Shown: positions 10,132-22,318, numbered from the stretch's first letter. The stretch is DNA of 39,485 nucleotides from Pleurotus djamor (GCA_029747585.1 JAPEVF010000419.1:1-39485), one strand, 5' to 3'. Notes: generated from the sequence alone by a model not told the origin. Numbers and translations are program-made.

Positions 10132-13100
10132 TGCGAGTTTGTAACTTTGGAGAGATTTCCTGTGGTTTCACTGGATGAGGATCGAGTCTGGAAACACGAG
10201 AGCTTTTATACCTTTGAGGTGAACGGTGAAAAATCATTTTATGGACGGGGACTGGATATGGAAAAGCCGATAAATATGACCAAAGTCGCGCGTATGATAG
10301 CCAACACAATGAAGATGGCAGGGTTGGAGGTCGATGGGGAACTTGGTAGAGTGGGGCCCCCCTGTGGTCTCCGCAGACGTCAATACACCGGATACCCTAT
10401 GGGGGCGTAAATCCAGATCAAGGCGAAGCACTAAGACGAGTGTGACTTAGCAATGCATTACAACGGAACTGACAACGGTGCATAAGTGAACTCACTGCGC
10501 GCGGTAGCAATAATGGTACGGTGAAACGAGCTTAGCATCTCGCATTTGCTGTATCGCCGTATGGCTGCATCAGACGATCCCTAGGAAAATGTCAAGTGCA
10601 GTCGCCTAAAGTGGGCTAAAGCATGAAATTATCCAAAGTATGAAGAGGACGTTCGCCATTAGCTATGCACAAAGGAATGTGAATGTGAGTTGAGTACGAG
10701 CACGCAAAAATCTGACCACTCGCTTGGAAATTGTAAACGAGGTGGACGGTAGGATTCTTGATTTACTTCTTGGTTCGTTGATCATCGATCATCCGCCCTT
10801 TCCATGTGGGGTAACATCGGCTTCATCAAGATGATAGACAAGCCTGGGTGCCGCCTAGTATGGAAACACTTGACATTACGCATCAATGATCAAAGGCACT
10901 GAAAAGCCGCAGCGATGCAAGCCAGCCTCATGTGGAACAGTATGTTCCTGAGGGAGTCGGTCTCGGGGGTATCCTAACCCGACCCCAGTTTCCTGGTCCT
11001 TTGTTCATAGCCACCCGCATATCTGCGACTGAAGCTTGAGCATATGAGGGAACATCTGTCAAGCGCATTTCTTGGTCATCAGAAAGCGGATTTGTACGAG
11101 GACAATGAACCCTCGCACGAATCATATCGCCGGAGGGATCTGCTGATCGCGTTGAAAATGTGTTCCGTCTTTTAATATCGGAATTGGACGGAACGGCGCT
11201 GTACGATGGAGTAATTATGGTCCTGTTCTTGTTGCTTGGGCGGTCAGAAACAGGGGCGGTGGCACACAGGGAGTATATGCCTCTGGTATCGGAGCGTAGG
11301 AGATAGGTGCGATCGGAAAGTAACCTCAAGAAAGGTAGTACAGAGAGCTCAGTCGCACTGGATGATGTGAATGATGGATAAGTGAGACCGTGCCAGCGGT
11401 AAGGGCACTTACGTCGGTAGATGTACTCAAGTTGGACTTCCCATACTGAGGAAGGGCTAATCTAGAAAAGTTTGACATACGGTGGTACGAGAATTGCGAA
11501 CGCTGGAATAACCGAACAGAAACTCACATCTATACTGGGCAAAACATTTTCTATTGTTGTTTTATCCAGCAAGTCAAGCGTCAGGAGGGCAAGTGGCTAT
11601 GGACGTGTAGGTTGAGACGATAAGTTGTTTCGTCACAGATGGCTGGAACTTACCTCCTTCAAGCTTAGACCGTCGTGTCTAGCAGCCCATCAGCAGCTAT
11701 GTACCAATGATGTGATGATGGTGGCCACAATCAGTTTGAAGTACTTCTCCGGTGCTTCGCTTCTCCGGAGTGAGGAAACTTTCCATGATATCCGCGGAAG
11801 GGCTCGTTCTAACTCTTTGGCACTCAAGTCGTCATGCGGGGTAGGAGCCGTGTCGAAAATGCCACATATGTGGCTATAGATTGTCTTGGGTATGTGCTTC
11901 CTGCTTAACGAGATGTTCTGTCTAAGTACCCTCGGAGCAGAGAAGTTCGGTGGATGCGCGCGGGGTGGCCGATTGAAGAAGTAAACACTTGTCACAAACT
12001 GGTGCGTTGACTACGACTGTGGGAAATTGTGTTCTCACGATCAATAACCTCACAACGAGGATTTTTTTCGACTTTCCTCGCCTTGTCCGTCCACAAAGCC
12101 TTGTCCTCCATGATCCCAATACTCTTGATCTACTTCGGACGCGTTGCTCCTGACTGATGTGGACTTAACTACCCTCATAAATCTGTGCATAACCTTCAGT
12201 AAAATTCTATATAATCTTCGAAGGCACCCACTTGTTCTGGCGGGAACAGCGATCCTCAAGATCAAATGCGAGTTCTCGTCGGGGCAAGGTGGAGGCTAGT
12301 GGGTAATAGAGGTCAAGTATACACGCAACCTGACTGCAATCATCCATCCCAGATCCATCTCTGATTCTATTTCGCGCGCCGACCTTCTGAACCAGTTTGA
12401 TGTGAGTGTCATTTAACCGTTCCCCGTGACCTTCGTTCTTATTGCGCTGCAGCACCTGATGTGCGAGCTCTCCATACAGGTCAACGGCGGTCGATGATGG
12501 TTGAATATCTACGACGCGTACTAAGTAAGTTAACTCGTCTTTTTACCCTAAGCATCACTTCTCCCTTCGCTTTGATGACATCTTTATTCACACTGTATGA
12601 ATTACCCTTGCCTTACTAGCGAGGGACAGATGAGTTGACTCTACAACGGTATCTGAGCGTCATACATCCACTCTATCGTCTATACAATTTTTGCCGCTTT
12701 TGCTGACCGGATTTGTTCCGCAGTTCCCCCATGATCTCGAACTTGTCAAAGACAACTTTGAGGAACCTTATCCTGCTACGGCGTCCCCTCTCTCCTGCTC
12801 GTCCTCTCATCAGCGCAGCGCATCTGTAGAGATACTCCGTGGACATATCCAGCCTGTTGTGATTCCTCCTCCATGTCATACGGATGCCTCGGTTTCCTAT
12901 CACCAGCCTTTTTGCACCCGTATTTGTTTGTGTTTTCTGTCCTCCTACAATATCCGCCCTTGTATCTCCCGTCGCAGTGCCACTGTGCTTGTACTACAAT
13001 GGAACACACTTGTACTCAGTCCTTCGTTGCCCGCTTGATTCTCCCTTTTCATAATTCATACCCGCGTCTAACGATATCTGCCACCTCCCTTTGCCTTCTC

Positions 13101-13241
13101 ATCCTTCTCTCATTGCGAATCCACAGCTGGCTCTAGCTACATACGTACCTACCACCCGGCAACAACACATCTCAACGTCGCCAAAGGGTAAGACCGCCTG
13201 TTTGCAGTAAAGTGTCTTGGACTCACATTTTACATGTCTAG
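10132..13241. other. Three-kilobase stretch without a convincing gene
   Basis: Only isolated minus-strand frames stand out: 10928-11329 (133 codons), 11690-11995 and 12207-12455. The last two contain protein-like runs (KELERALPRISWKVSSLRR; PRRELAFDLEDRCSRQNKW), but I could not join them through good splice sites into one frame, and I recognise no domain. From about 12,540 to 13,136 the plus strand is pyrimidine-rich. This may be degenerate coding or repeat-derived DNA; I see no terminal repeats or transposase motifs. Confidence 0.35.
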
Positions 13242-13422
13242 ATCTCTTCGAGCTTCAATCTCTGCCCGGCATCAACTACGTGCGTCAATTTCCTACGGCC
13301 TTCGTCGGTCTTGCTCAAGTCCAAGGCACCGCGGTCAAGCGTGCTATCTCCGCGTCTCATACGCGTCTCATGATCTTATCACTCCGGTTATCTTTTGTTT
13401 GCCAGGATGATGGATCGTGCAG

Positions 13423-13680
13423 GTGGCTCGTCTGCCAGATGTTCGCTTCTATCTGGACGATGATTGGGCATCTTTGGACCAGGTGAGTGTCTCGTTGAGC
13501 TTGATCAAACTCTGCTCTCACGCACGTCGTTCTGCCTAGCCATCTCACATCACCACAAACAAGGTAACCTCGTGGAACGATTCGAAAGTTGACATTTTGC
13601 GTGTGTACCGCGCTACCCGGCATCATGATATGAATATCCCTTATCTCTTAAGACATCCTTCGCCCTATCCCGCGAAAACA
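13423..13680 (+). CDS. Two adjacent exons of an unidentified gene (partial model)
   Basis: Exons 13423-13482 and 13564-13680 are 60 and 117 bases, both flanked by good AG and GT sites and both in phase 0. They read VARLPDVRFYLDDDWASLDQ and then a stretch with SWNDSKVDILRVYRATRHH and NIPYLLRHPSPYPAKT. The composition is protein-like and not low complexity. A further in-frame exon could start MCYWTDTF at 13736 and run into the 5' end of the fungalysin gene in another frame. A possible earlier exon begins at 13242 (LFELQSLPGINYVRQFPTAF). Neither the true start nor the true end is settled, and I do not recognise the product. Confidence 0.35.
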
Positions 13681-13787
13681 GTGAGTCACCGACACCGAAG
13701 TCATGTCATCTTAAGGCTGACCATACCCTCCCCAGATGTGTTATTGGACTGACACTTTTGTAGTCTGCCAAGAACTGCGTTCGCAAG

Positions 13788-16450
13788 ATGGCCTCCTTCA
13801 ACAGGTTATTCAACTCCGTCCTCTTGGCCGTTATCTACGCAGCCGCGACCTCTGCAGCGCCGTTTTCTCGTAACGCCAAGTTCGGAACCCACCGCAACTT
13901 TGAACTTGCACGAGGGCTTCAGCTTGTGGCCTTCCACCCTCCCTCTACCTTTGAGGTTTGTTCTTCAATTGTCCTACACGCCAAATTTGGTTAACATTTG
14001 CCTCCAAACAGACCTTCGGTGCGGGTATTGATCACCCCTTGAGCAAGCGCGACAATCCCGACCTCGAGGAGTCATCCGTGGCTTTCATTGAGTCCAAGCT
14101 CAAGGTGGACAAGGCTGCGATCAAGCTTCGGTTTAGCTTCACAGGAGAGACCGCGAAACAACCGTTCCTCCACCAAGTTCATGTATGTCCGCCCTTTCTG
14201 CTCTTAGACACATCCCTGATCATGGTTCCTGTAGGACGGCATCTATTTCGCCAACGCCGTTGCGAACGTTGCCTTCAATCACGACAACAAAGTGGTTTCG
14301 TTCCGGTCATCCTTTGTCAAGCCGAGTACGTCACATGTGACATGGACGTCTGGACTTCGGACCGTCTACCCCTTCTCACGCTTCTATTTATAGCCAAGTT
14401 CGCCGTATCCAAGCCTACGCTTCCCCTTGACCAGGCTATTGCTAAGGCTGAGCAACTTTTGGACGGAAAGCACAACGACCACCCACCCACCCTCGAGTTC
14501 CTCGCGTTGCAAGACGTTTCAGCGGCGCTCACGCATGTCATTCAGATTCAGAATGACGAGACTGATGCATGGGTGGAAGCCTTCATTGATGCCCATACCG
14601 GCGAGCTTCGGTCTATAACTGACTTCGTGCACAAGGCTACAGTGAGCGCCCAGCACCTTTCCTCTTGATTATGCCTTACTAAGGTTCTAGTAGTTCGCCC
14701 TTCCCATCGAGAAGCAGTTACCTACAGAGGGTTTTGAGTTCATCGTTAACCCAGAAGATCCGCTGGCTTCACCTATCGGTTGGCTCAGCAGTAAGTCACG
14801 TCCGTTCCTTCCCTTTTCTCCATTTCACTTCGATGTCACAAAAGCGGATGGGGTCACCACTTCGACGGTGACTGCGTAAGCGTGGTGTTATCAACCAGCG
14901 TTTCGTGTTGAATTGACCCAATATAGGGGGAACAATGTCATTGTCACAGGCCGCAATGGTGCGACTACGCCTCAGCCCTTTAGTTACACCTTCAATCCTG
15001 CTGCCGCGCCGACCGTTCCTGCTAACGCTAATCTGGCTAATGTCAACGCCTTCTACGTTGTCAACATCGTTCATGACTTCTCGTACAGATACGGATTCAC
15101 CGAGGTTTGTCGGATTTCGTTGAGCGTCGTGTATGAACTTACATTTACCCTGTTTCAGGCTGCGTTCAACTTTCAGGTTAATAACTTCGGGAAAGGTGGT
15201 CTGGGCAATGATCGCATTACCGTCGCTGTTCAGAACACCGCTGGCACGAACAATGCCGATTTCGCTACTCCGCCGGAGTAAGTCTCTACGTTCCTCCTCG
15301 GGTATCCGCACTATCTGATACACCTGCCAGTGGCCAATCCGGACGTATGAGGTGAACTTGCTCTGGAATACATACACACCTCGGGCTGTCTTTCTCACTG
15401 CTAATTTGCAGGGTCAGTATCTTCCACCCCAGTTGATGGCTTTTTCACAGTGTCTCCCTATGTCCCTTCTCCCCACAGAGTGAGAATTCTCCTTCTTATG
15501 CTCGCCGGCTTACCCAATTCCGTAGTGTTCCTCTGGACTTTGACCAGCCCTCAACGTGACGGTGCCCTCGAAAACGACCTTCTCGTTCACGAGAATACCC
15601 ATGGCATCACCAGCCGCATGACTGGAGGTGGTACTGGCCGCTGCCTCCAAACCACTGAAGCCGCGGGTATGGGTGAAGGTGAGCTTACGCCGCCCGTAAC
15701 TGAGGAAGCATTCTCATTTTCAGTTGGATAGGTTGGAGTGACGCTATGGCCGAGTTCGTCGTCTGGTTTTCTTTCCCTACTCGCTGTTTTTAACTGTCGC
15801 TTTGCGTCTCGCAGATGGACTGAGCACAAGTCCGCCGAAATTCTTGACTACGTCCTTGGACAGTGGGTTTCCAACAACCCAGCTGGTATCCAGTCTCACC
15901 CCTACTCCACGTCCGCGTACGTTCGCTCTCTATTTTCCACCTCTCCAAGCTGACCCCAATCCCTAGTGTGACTAATCCTCTTCGCTATTCTTCCATTGCC
16001 ACCCTCTCAGAAGTCCATGGTACGTCCACCCCTTCAGCAGGGGAGACGATATCGATCATTCCCTCTTGCAGCGATTGGTGAAGTTTGGGCAAACATTCTC
16101 CACAATGTTTACGCCGCTCTTGTTGGGGCTCATGGATTCTCCGCCTCCGCTCGCACCGATCCTACCAGCACTGCGGGGAATGTTGTTTTCCTCCATCTCT
16201 ACATTGATGCCCTCACTCTTCAGNCCATGTAACCCCCAGAGTATGCACCATTGTGCTTCCTGCTCGTATGCCAGTACTTATTCTCCGAATTCATGTAGTG
16301 ACCGCCGCCCGTGACGCATGGATTCAAGCTGATGTCAATCGGTACGCTGGTGTTAACCGTTGTCTCTTATGGAGCGCATTCGCTAGCCGCGGTCTTGGCG
16401 TTGGCGCTGCAAGTCACACCGATTCAACAAGTGTTCCTCCGGACTGCTGA
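13788..16450 (+). CDS. Fungalysin, secreted M36 metallopeptidase
   Basis: Secreted zinc endopeptidase made as a preproprotein. A signal peptide (SVLLAVIYAAATSAAP, about residues 10-25) is followed by an FTP-type propeptide beginning HRNFELARGLQLVAF. The catalytic part has NAFYVVNIVHDFSYRYGF, the zinc motif HENTH (15588-15602) and GMGEGWSDAMAEW, whose first Glu is the third ligand, then IGEVWANILHNVYAALV, PCNP, ARDAWIQAD and SRGLGV. Supported exons begin at 13788, 14012, 14235, 14394, 14694, 14845, 14927, 15159 and 15331, and several more follow the zinc motif. Two spots are abnormal. The base n at 16224 breaks LQPCNP and must be extra. Between 15345 and 15520 the usual short GRMRMFLW stretch cannot be spliced cleanly. 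Likely role: extracellular protein degradation for nutrition. Confidence 0.93.
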
Positions 16451-16762
16451 ATGTATAGTCAATAGTTGATATGCTTGTTTGCCGCCCTGACTCAACTTCT
16501 GTGTCGCTGTGTTCGATTTGACTAGAGGTACATGTCTGGTTCTGTCTTCATCTCTGCCCCGTTCCATTGCTGTACATGCTCATAACTCCTAGACATGCAG
16601 CTCTATAGTCTACAATAAGCTTTGTATTTGTGTGTTACCTTCGTAGCGCTGTTTGTTTTTGTTGGCGGATACCACCCGAGCGAGGAACGCCCCAGCCAAA
16701 AGCTTGCCGTAATCGCTTGAAATTTTCTCAATCGTACTTCGACCACCAACCAGACCGCTCAA
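16451..16762. other. Spacer between fungalysin and F-box gene F1
   Basis: A 312-base spacer that should hold the fungalysin 3' end and the F1 promoter. I see no gene in it. Confidence 0.5.
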
Positions 16763-17972
16763 ATGCCCAACCTATGTGCGGACGTGTATAACATCATATT
16801 CAAACATGTTGATATGGTGACCTTGTGCAGGCTATCCTGCGTCTCTCAAGCTTTTCGCCAAATTGCCGAATCGGTCCTCCTACAGAACCTCAACTTGTCC
16901 ATTCATTATGCTCAAGGACACCATTCTTATTATGACTATGGCTTTCATGATGAGGATGCAGAAGAACGCACCTCAAGGCTACCTTCATTCCGCGAATGGA
17001 TCCTCAATCCGACGTTGAATCGCCAATCCAGAGTCACCACATTCGCGGTCAATTTTGATGGCTGTGATCCCCTACCCTGCGAACCTGTCATATTGGACGA
17101 GGTGATTCCCACACTGTCCAATCTCAGAACCCTCCACGTCTATTTTCGCGATGCCCTATGGCTGAGCGGCGCGATGGAAGACCCTGGTCATCCTCAACTC
17201 GATTTCCTCAAGTACCCCACGCCCTCCTCTCATTTGACGCGGATTCAATTTCGTTTACCTTGGTTTCCAGATACCTTCTGGCCCTTCATCCTATCTCAAC
17301 CTCGCCTCAAGCATCTGGAGATTCTCAATTCATACGAGACTCCGGTTGTCCCTGAGTGTTGCACCACAATCGCCACCCTTCAAGCCTACAAATACATGAA
17401 CCAAGCAACATCGTTTGGCTTTTTGGTCGCAAATCCGCAGATAACACATCTTTGCGTGGATACCTGGACCCATCCCATCCCAGCCATGTGCAATTTAACA
17501 ACCGTTGCGCTTGCCTGTCAGCCGCTGGGTAATGCGACTTGGCAGAAGGATTTCTTCTCATCCGCGACATCTCTCAAGTACATAGAGGTAATTGTACGTG
17601 TTCAGACTTCGCTCAGCTTCCAACCCTCTCTCAGTGATATCAACACAGGGATACATTAATTGGGATGATCTCGACCCCCTGCGCTACTCAAGTGCCATTC
17701 ATATCCGAGTCCTCACCCTATTTCCTTGGTCAAAGCAACAAGGCTTCCAGGTGTTTCGTTCTTTTATCTGCCCACCAACCTTGAAGTGCATCGAAGCGCA
17801 TCTCTCGCAAAAAGTGAAGCGCTGGGGGAAGATCCCCTCGCACCAGGCGACGTCCTGCCGTTCCACTCGCTGGTACCAAGGATCCACTGAGCCTGTGGAA
17901 GTCGAGTGGACATGTCCAGTGGACGACATCTGGTGTAGCGATTGGGAGAGGGATGCAGTTGTCGTTCGTTAA
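16763..17972 (+). CDS. F-box/LRR-like protein F1, 384 aa, 2 exons
   Basis: Exons 16763-17593 and 17649-17972 join in phase 0 after EVI. The N-terminus (NLCADVYNIIFKHVDM, then LCRLSCVSQAFRQIAESVL) has the spacing of a divergent F-box. It is followed by irregular leucine-rich segments such as LSNLRTLHVYF, QPRLKHLEIL and NPQITHLCVD. Such proteins usually act as substrate receptors of SCF ubiquitin ligases, and agaricomycetes carry hundreds of fast-evolving copies. The C-terminus contains TLKCIE, RWYQG, VEWTC and DWERDAVVV, which match the end of the oppositely oriented F2 gene 390 bases away, so the two are related. Substrate unknown. Confidence 0.8.
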
Positions 17973-18362
17973 ACCGGTGCAGTCGGTACGTTGCTTGCGG
18001 CGATTCCATCCGGCCCCAAAGATACTGAAGGTCAATCTATTCTCCGCCGTAAGCCCATGGCGCTCCTCATTCCGTGTCTGTAGTATTATGAACGCCCTTG
18101 TATTCAACCCAATCCCTGCGGCCAGGATAAAATATAAAGCCAGGAAAAATGTGATATTATCTGTTGTTTACTCGTTGACACACCAGTTTTGTGAGGAGTC
18201 TGGGCACGGTAGGCGACATCGATGACGTCAACTTCGATGACCTTGGATTTACTTCCTACTTCAGATCAACTTCAGATGTGTAATTCTTTTTGATTCGGAC
18301 TCCTCCGAAGTGAACGTGTTTGCCCTTCCACGAGGATGGGGTAGAGGGACTAATGTCCAATT
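17973..18362. other. Convergent spacer between F1 and F2
   Basis: A 390-base spacer between the 3' ends of two related genes; presumably it holds both polyadenylation regions. No gene seen. Confidence 0.5.
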
Positions 18363-19616
18363 TCACCGCAGAAGCCGTGTAGTCCTACTATCATCTGTCC
18401 CGTCGACAATCAAACAGTCACGCTCCCAATCAGTCAACCAAACACGCCCTTGTGGTGATTTGGTGACCCACTTCCAATCAACGAACATGGCAGTGTCGAT
18501 CCCTTTGTACCACCTGACAGCCACCGTGCTGGATGTGTGCTGCAACTCTATGCATTTCAGGGAGTCCGGGCATGACTTGGAGTTGAAAATCTTCTTGACT
18601 TTGTCACGGTTCCAAAAGGTTTTGAGGCCCGTTGATATCTTGACACGGATGTGCGTGACCTTGATGTTCAATTCGGAGAGAAGGTCTATCACCTCCGCCC
18701 ATACATCGGACAAAGTCCATTCCTTCGGAACGGGTAAGCTCACGAAGAAAATGTGGTTTCAATGTGTATGGCTTACATCGTACAATTCCAAGCATTTGAG
18801 GTTGGGAGCAGAAAGTAGGATAGGCCGGAGCTGGCCGATAGTTGCGTGGTTTATTCGTTGGCATGATAAAGTATGTAACGTTGGTATATGGGGTGGTTGA
18901 CCTTCGCCCAGCGTCAGGCGGAGATGGGTAAGCGCAGGAGGACTCAGGAAAGGGAGCCGAAAGAATGATAGTATGCGGCCACCGGAATAACTTTTGAGAT
19001 TGGAATACGCGGCGACGGGGGTTGCATGGGAGAAACGAAAGCCATGGCACTCGATGTGCTCGAGCCGTGGTAACTCATGGGCGAAAGGGTCGAATTTACC
19101 CGTTTGAAAGGATGGGTTGTTCAAAGTTAGATAGCGGAGCTTTCGGAGTAGAAGAGTATCGCTGGGATGACAGGGGGGTCGGAATAAATTGATCTGGGAA
19201 TGGGTTTCGAGCATGAAGTGGGCGAATTTGAGCGAAAGAGATTCCAAGTTACGAAGTAGGCGAAGAAGCACGCTGAGGACCACAATGTCGCCTTCATCAT
19301 GTGTGATCTTGAAGACCACCGAAAGCGACTTGACGGCGAGTTGACGACGCTTTGCAACGGTACAATTTTCGTGCTCATCTTTGAGATACTTTGGCTCCGT
19401 AAGTACCACTGACGGTTCGGCTCGCCGACAGGTAGCATAGTCGTAGAAGGATCCGAGGTTTGTATGTGGTTGAACCCATGCGACAAGCGAGACGTCTCTG
19501 AGGAAGAAGGGTTCAACAATGATGTTGATTTCCTTCGAGACAAGAAGTAGTTCACGGAGCGAGCGTCGATCGTCAGCCAGTTCGATGATTTCGAGCCAGA
19601 CATCTGTAGGGACCAT
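18363..19616 (-). CDS. F-box/LRR-like protein F2, 402 aa, 2 exons
   Basis: Exons on the minus strand are 19616-18784 and 18738-18363, joined in phase 2 by a 45-base intron, giving 403 codons. The start was placed at MVPTDVWLEIIELADD because this is the F-box onset, continuing LRELLLVSKEINIIVEPFFLRDV. An in-frame ATG 48 bases upstream is possible. Leucine-rich segments include RNLESLSLKFAHF, LLRKLRYLTLNN, LPRLEHIECHG and LTHLRLTLGEG. The tail contains SLKCIEL, RWYKG, VDWKW and TDWERDCLIV, parallel to the F1 tail. Likely a substrate-recognition subunit of an SCF ligase, inferred from the family. It is convergent with F1. Confidence 0.8.
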
Positions 19617-20868
19617 GGTAGTGGGCGAGGGTGGGCGGAAGAGGTATACAAGAACGAAATGCAACGAAGTGGGGACTCGCGCCGCCCGACGTCAACCATC
19701 AAGCACAGCCCTCCTGAGACTCGGCGCCCATCAGGTAGCAAGGGAGACGCGCGATAAAGCGACGTTGTTCACGAGCTCGATCGAAATTTGGGCTACGTTT
19801 GGGTTTTCTAGCTTTCATGCAAGTTCGGGATAAGTTGTGGTGCTCAGTGAATACTGACAAAGGACAAAACCTGGAACTTTTGACTGTGGGAACGAGTGGA
19901 TAAGCGTGGGAGCGACGCCTTCAGACTTGGACCAAGTTGGACGGTCCGGCGCTATTTTGTCCACGCTTGTCCCTGAAGCTAGTGAAGAGGTTGTTGGCGG
20001 TTCTCTTCGAAGTTCGAAACCACTACCTATGCCAGTGATTAGGCTCGCGTTACCACTCTCATTCACAATTCACTACCTTCAAAACAATCGAATCGTGCTT
20101 TCAGTGCCAGACCTTTCTTTTGCATATCTCTTCCGCCTCGTTCCGACTCACGCTCAACATTGTGCTCGCTTCAACCAAGTCTCTCACAGATTGTGCTTCT
20201 ATCCATCGTCTATTGATTGCGCTGACTTAACCGTGCTTCCCTCTCATTCCCACTGGATAACGAAGGGGCTGACCTTTCCATCTTGCTCTCGCTCACTTTG
20301 AGCTCACATTGACGGCGATATGAATACCACAAACTCATGCCCTAAAATTAACCTAAGCTATCGCTTCCATAGCGATACTTGGCCTAGGCGTCACCCAGTC
20401 TTACCCCCAAATCAAGCAACTGTGATAAGGCGGTGGACCCGACCTGGAGTGGAAACATATCTTGTCCGTGTTGATCCTAGACGTATAGACGCTTAACTTT
20501 GTACTGTTCAAACGTGGGTGGCTCCGCTGCGGCTGAGACGATGAACATAACTCCGTACTCAGCCTGCGTCGTCCCATTCTACAGAGCATGGAAGCCCTTC
20601 AGATGGAAATGTTGAATCTCATACGGCCCACCGTCCTATCGATACGGAAGAGACCAACGTTCGAAGCGAATCCAAAGCTTAGCGTTACCTCCGAACCATT
20701 GTGACCTGGATTCTCGGAATCTGCTGGCCGCGTGAGTCCACCTCACAGGAGGATCATCTGACCGATATGTGGTTCATCGTGAGTACTATGTCGAGCTTAA
20801 TCTTTGTACTTATAGACTGACTTCTCAGTGCTTCACAAAAGCCACACACTACGAGTGCGCAATCTCAA
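19617..20868. other. Intergenic stretch upstream of F2 and A2
   Basis: A 1.25-kb divergent intergenic stretch. The plus-strand frame at 19906-20301 (131 codons) is within chance length and has no recognisable content. No gene supported. Confidence 0.45.
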
Positions 20869-21942
20869 ATGGCCTCCGCTTCCCGCGTTTCGCCTGCCCA
20901 TGACACAGATCAAGACACCACCACCCCATACCCAACGCATAGCGTTGGATTCTCGGGTGTCCTCGACGATGTCTTCCAGCAGAAAGAGCCTCGGGGATAT
21001 ATCAATCAATTGACGCCCCCTACAGATACCTCATTTTGGCGACAGTAAGTGCTAGACATCCGCTTTCGCCACCCAGCATCACATTTGGATGACCATGTCT
21101 TCAATAGCCAAACTTTTACTCCCTTCGATCAAGTTACCGTATCCATCGCCCGATATGACCTTGTCAAAATTACCTGGCGGATCGACGCGTATATCTACGT
21201 GGTCAATGCTGTTCCTAACGGTGACTTTGTACAGAAGGGCGGTCAGATCTATGTCGTTTTGGTCCACACAGGTTCCGCTCAGACAGCAGGGAAGAATATC
21301 GAACGGTACGACGTGGCTTGGCCCCTGACCGTCTACTTCAAAGTGTCCTTGCCAAGTGGCAAAGGGTCCCCAGTGATGCAACTGCCAGCTTCCAATAGCG
21401 GTTCAAAGGACGGCGATACATGGACATGTGCGTCGCGAAACCCTTCGCCCCTACTTCCCGAGTCGTTTCCTGATCCCCCACTTTTCAGACAATATCTCCT
21501 TCACTCAAGACTTCCAGATGTTTAGCAACGGCGGGAACCAAACTTCTACCTTCTCGGCCAAGTATGTTCAAGATATCAGCTACCAAATGGGTGAGCAAAC
21601 GGGCGATGTTCGGTCCTCCGCCGCCGAATGGAGCTCTACCTTGCAGCAAGGGCATTATGTACGTCCTTGTATTTGAGCACGGAGAGGTCGTCTTCTGACA
21701 GCCTGCTTCACCGGATAGGATAAACCTAACGAGCGCGTCCCTTTTCCTTTTGGATCGATGGATCTATGGACGTTCAATTCCCTTGAGAAACACGACCTTT
21801 GTAAGTCTATCAACCCTGGGCGTATATATAAGGTACGACTCACATCACGTCAGTCTGCGAGATGTATACAAACCAGAAGGGGCCCGGAGCCTACCCATAC
21901 CAGAAGGTTCCAGTGACCATCGATTGTCAATTTTCCGCGTAG
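20869..21942 (+). CDS. Unrecognised protein, family A (A2), 278 aa, 5 exons
   Basis: Paralogue of the gene at 6279-7287. Exons are 20869-21044, 21108-21427, 21489-21658, 21719-21800 and 21854-21942, closing at 279 codons, with the same intron phases (2, 1, 0, 1) and the last two exons of identical length (82 and 89 bases). The start MASASRVSPAHDTD was chosen because the frame is open back to it from the conserved GYINQLTPPTDTSFWR. Shared blocks include HQTFTPFDQV, TWRIDAYIYVVNAVP, YVVLVHTG, KNIE, SNSGSKDGDT, TQDFQMFSNGGN, MGEQTG, LQQGHY and VTIDC. The N-terminal about 45 residues differ from A1. No signal peptide. It faces gene B2 376 bases away. Confidence 0.83.
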
Positions 21943-22318
21943 CCGGAAAAACCGCTTACTCAACGATGACGCTTGTGGGGTCCGGCGTAGTATCTACTCA
22001 ACTTGATGTTGCCCGATCTTGAGTCTTGAGTGTCAATATACGCCGCCTGATCAACAATCGAGGCAGTCACTTCTACCTGTAAAGTACTTGATACGCCGGA
22101 GAAGGCGGATTGGTCGTATTGAAGACGCTTGAAACCCAGAGGACGATCCTCAAGGACAAGACCGCGAGAGTCGCAGCTCGGTTCCATAACGCACCGACGG
22201 CGCCGAGGCCCAACTCAGAGAGCTCCGCAGAGATCATTTCAGCAGCACTAAGCTGTATTATTGGAGAATTACAACGGTTCGTTCGACAATAATCATATAA
22301 TGTAGCGAAAGCTGGTGT
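21943..22318. other. Convergent spacer between A2 and B2
   Basis: A 376-base spacer between the two 3' ends. No gene or repeat seen. Confidence 0.5.

Noticed and set aside
10084..10410. 108-codon plus-strand frame with protein-like composition
   Set aside because: Antisense to the first exon of gene C and its leader, with no introns and no recognised motif; chance length in this window.
15588..15602. Fungalysin as a broken gene
   Set aside because: Zinc ligands, signal peptide, propeptide and C-terminus are all present; the visible stop at 16228 comes from the extra n at 16224.
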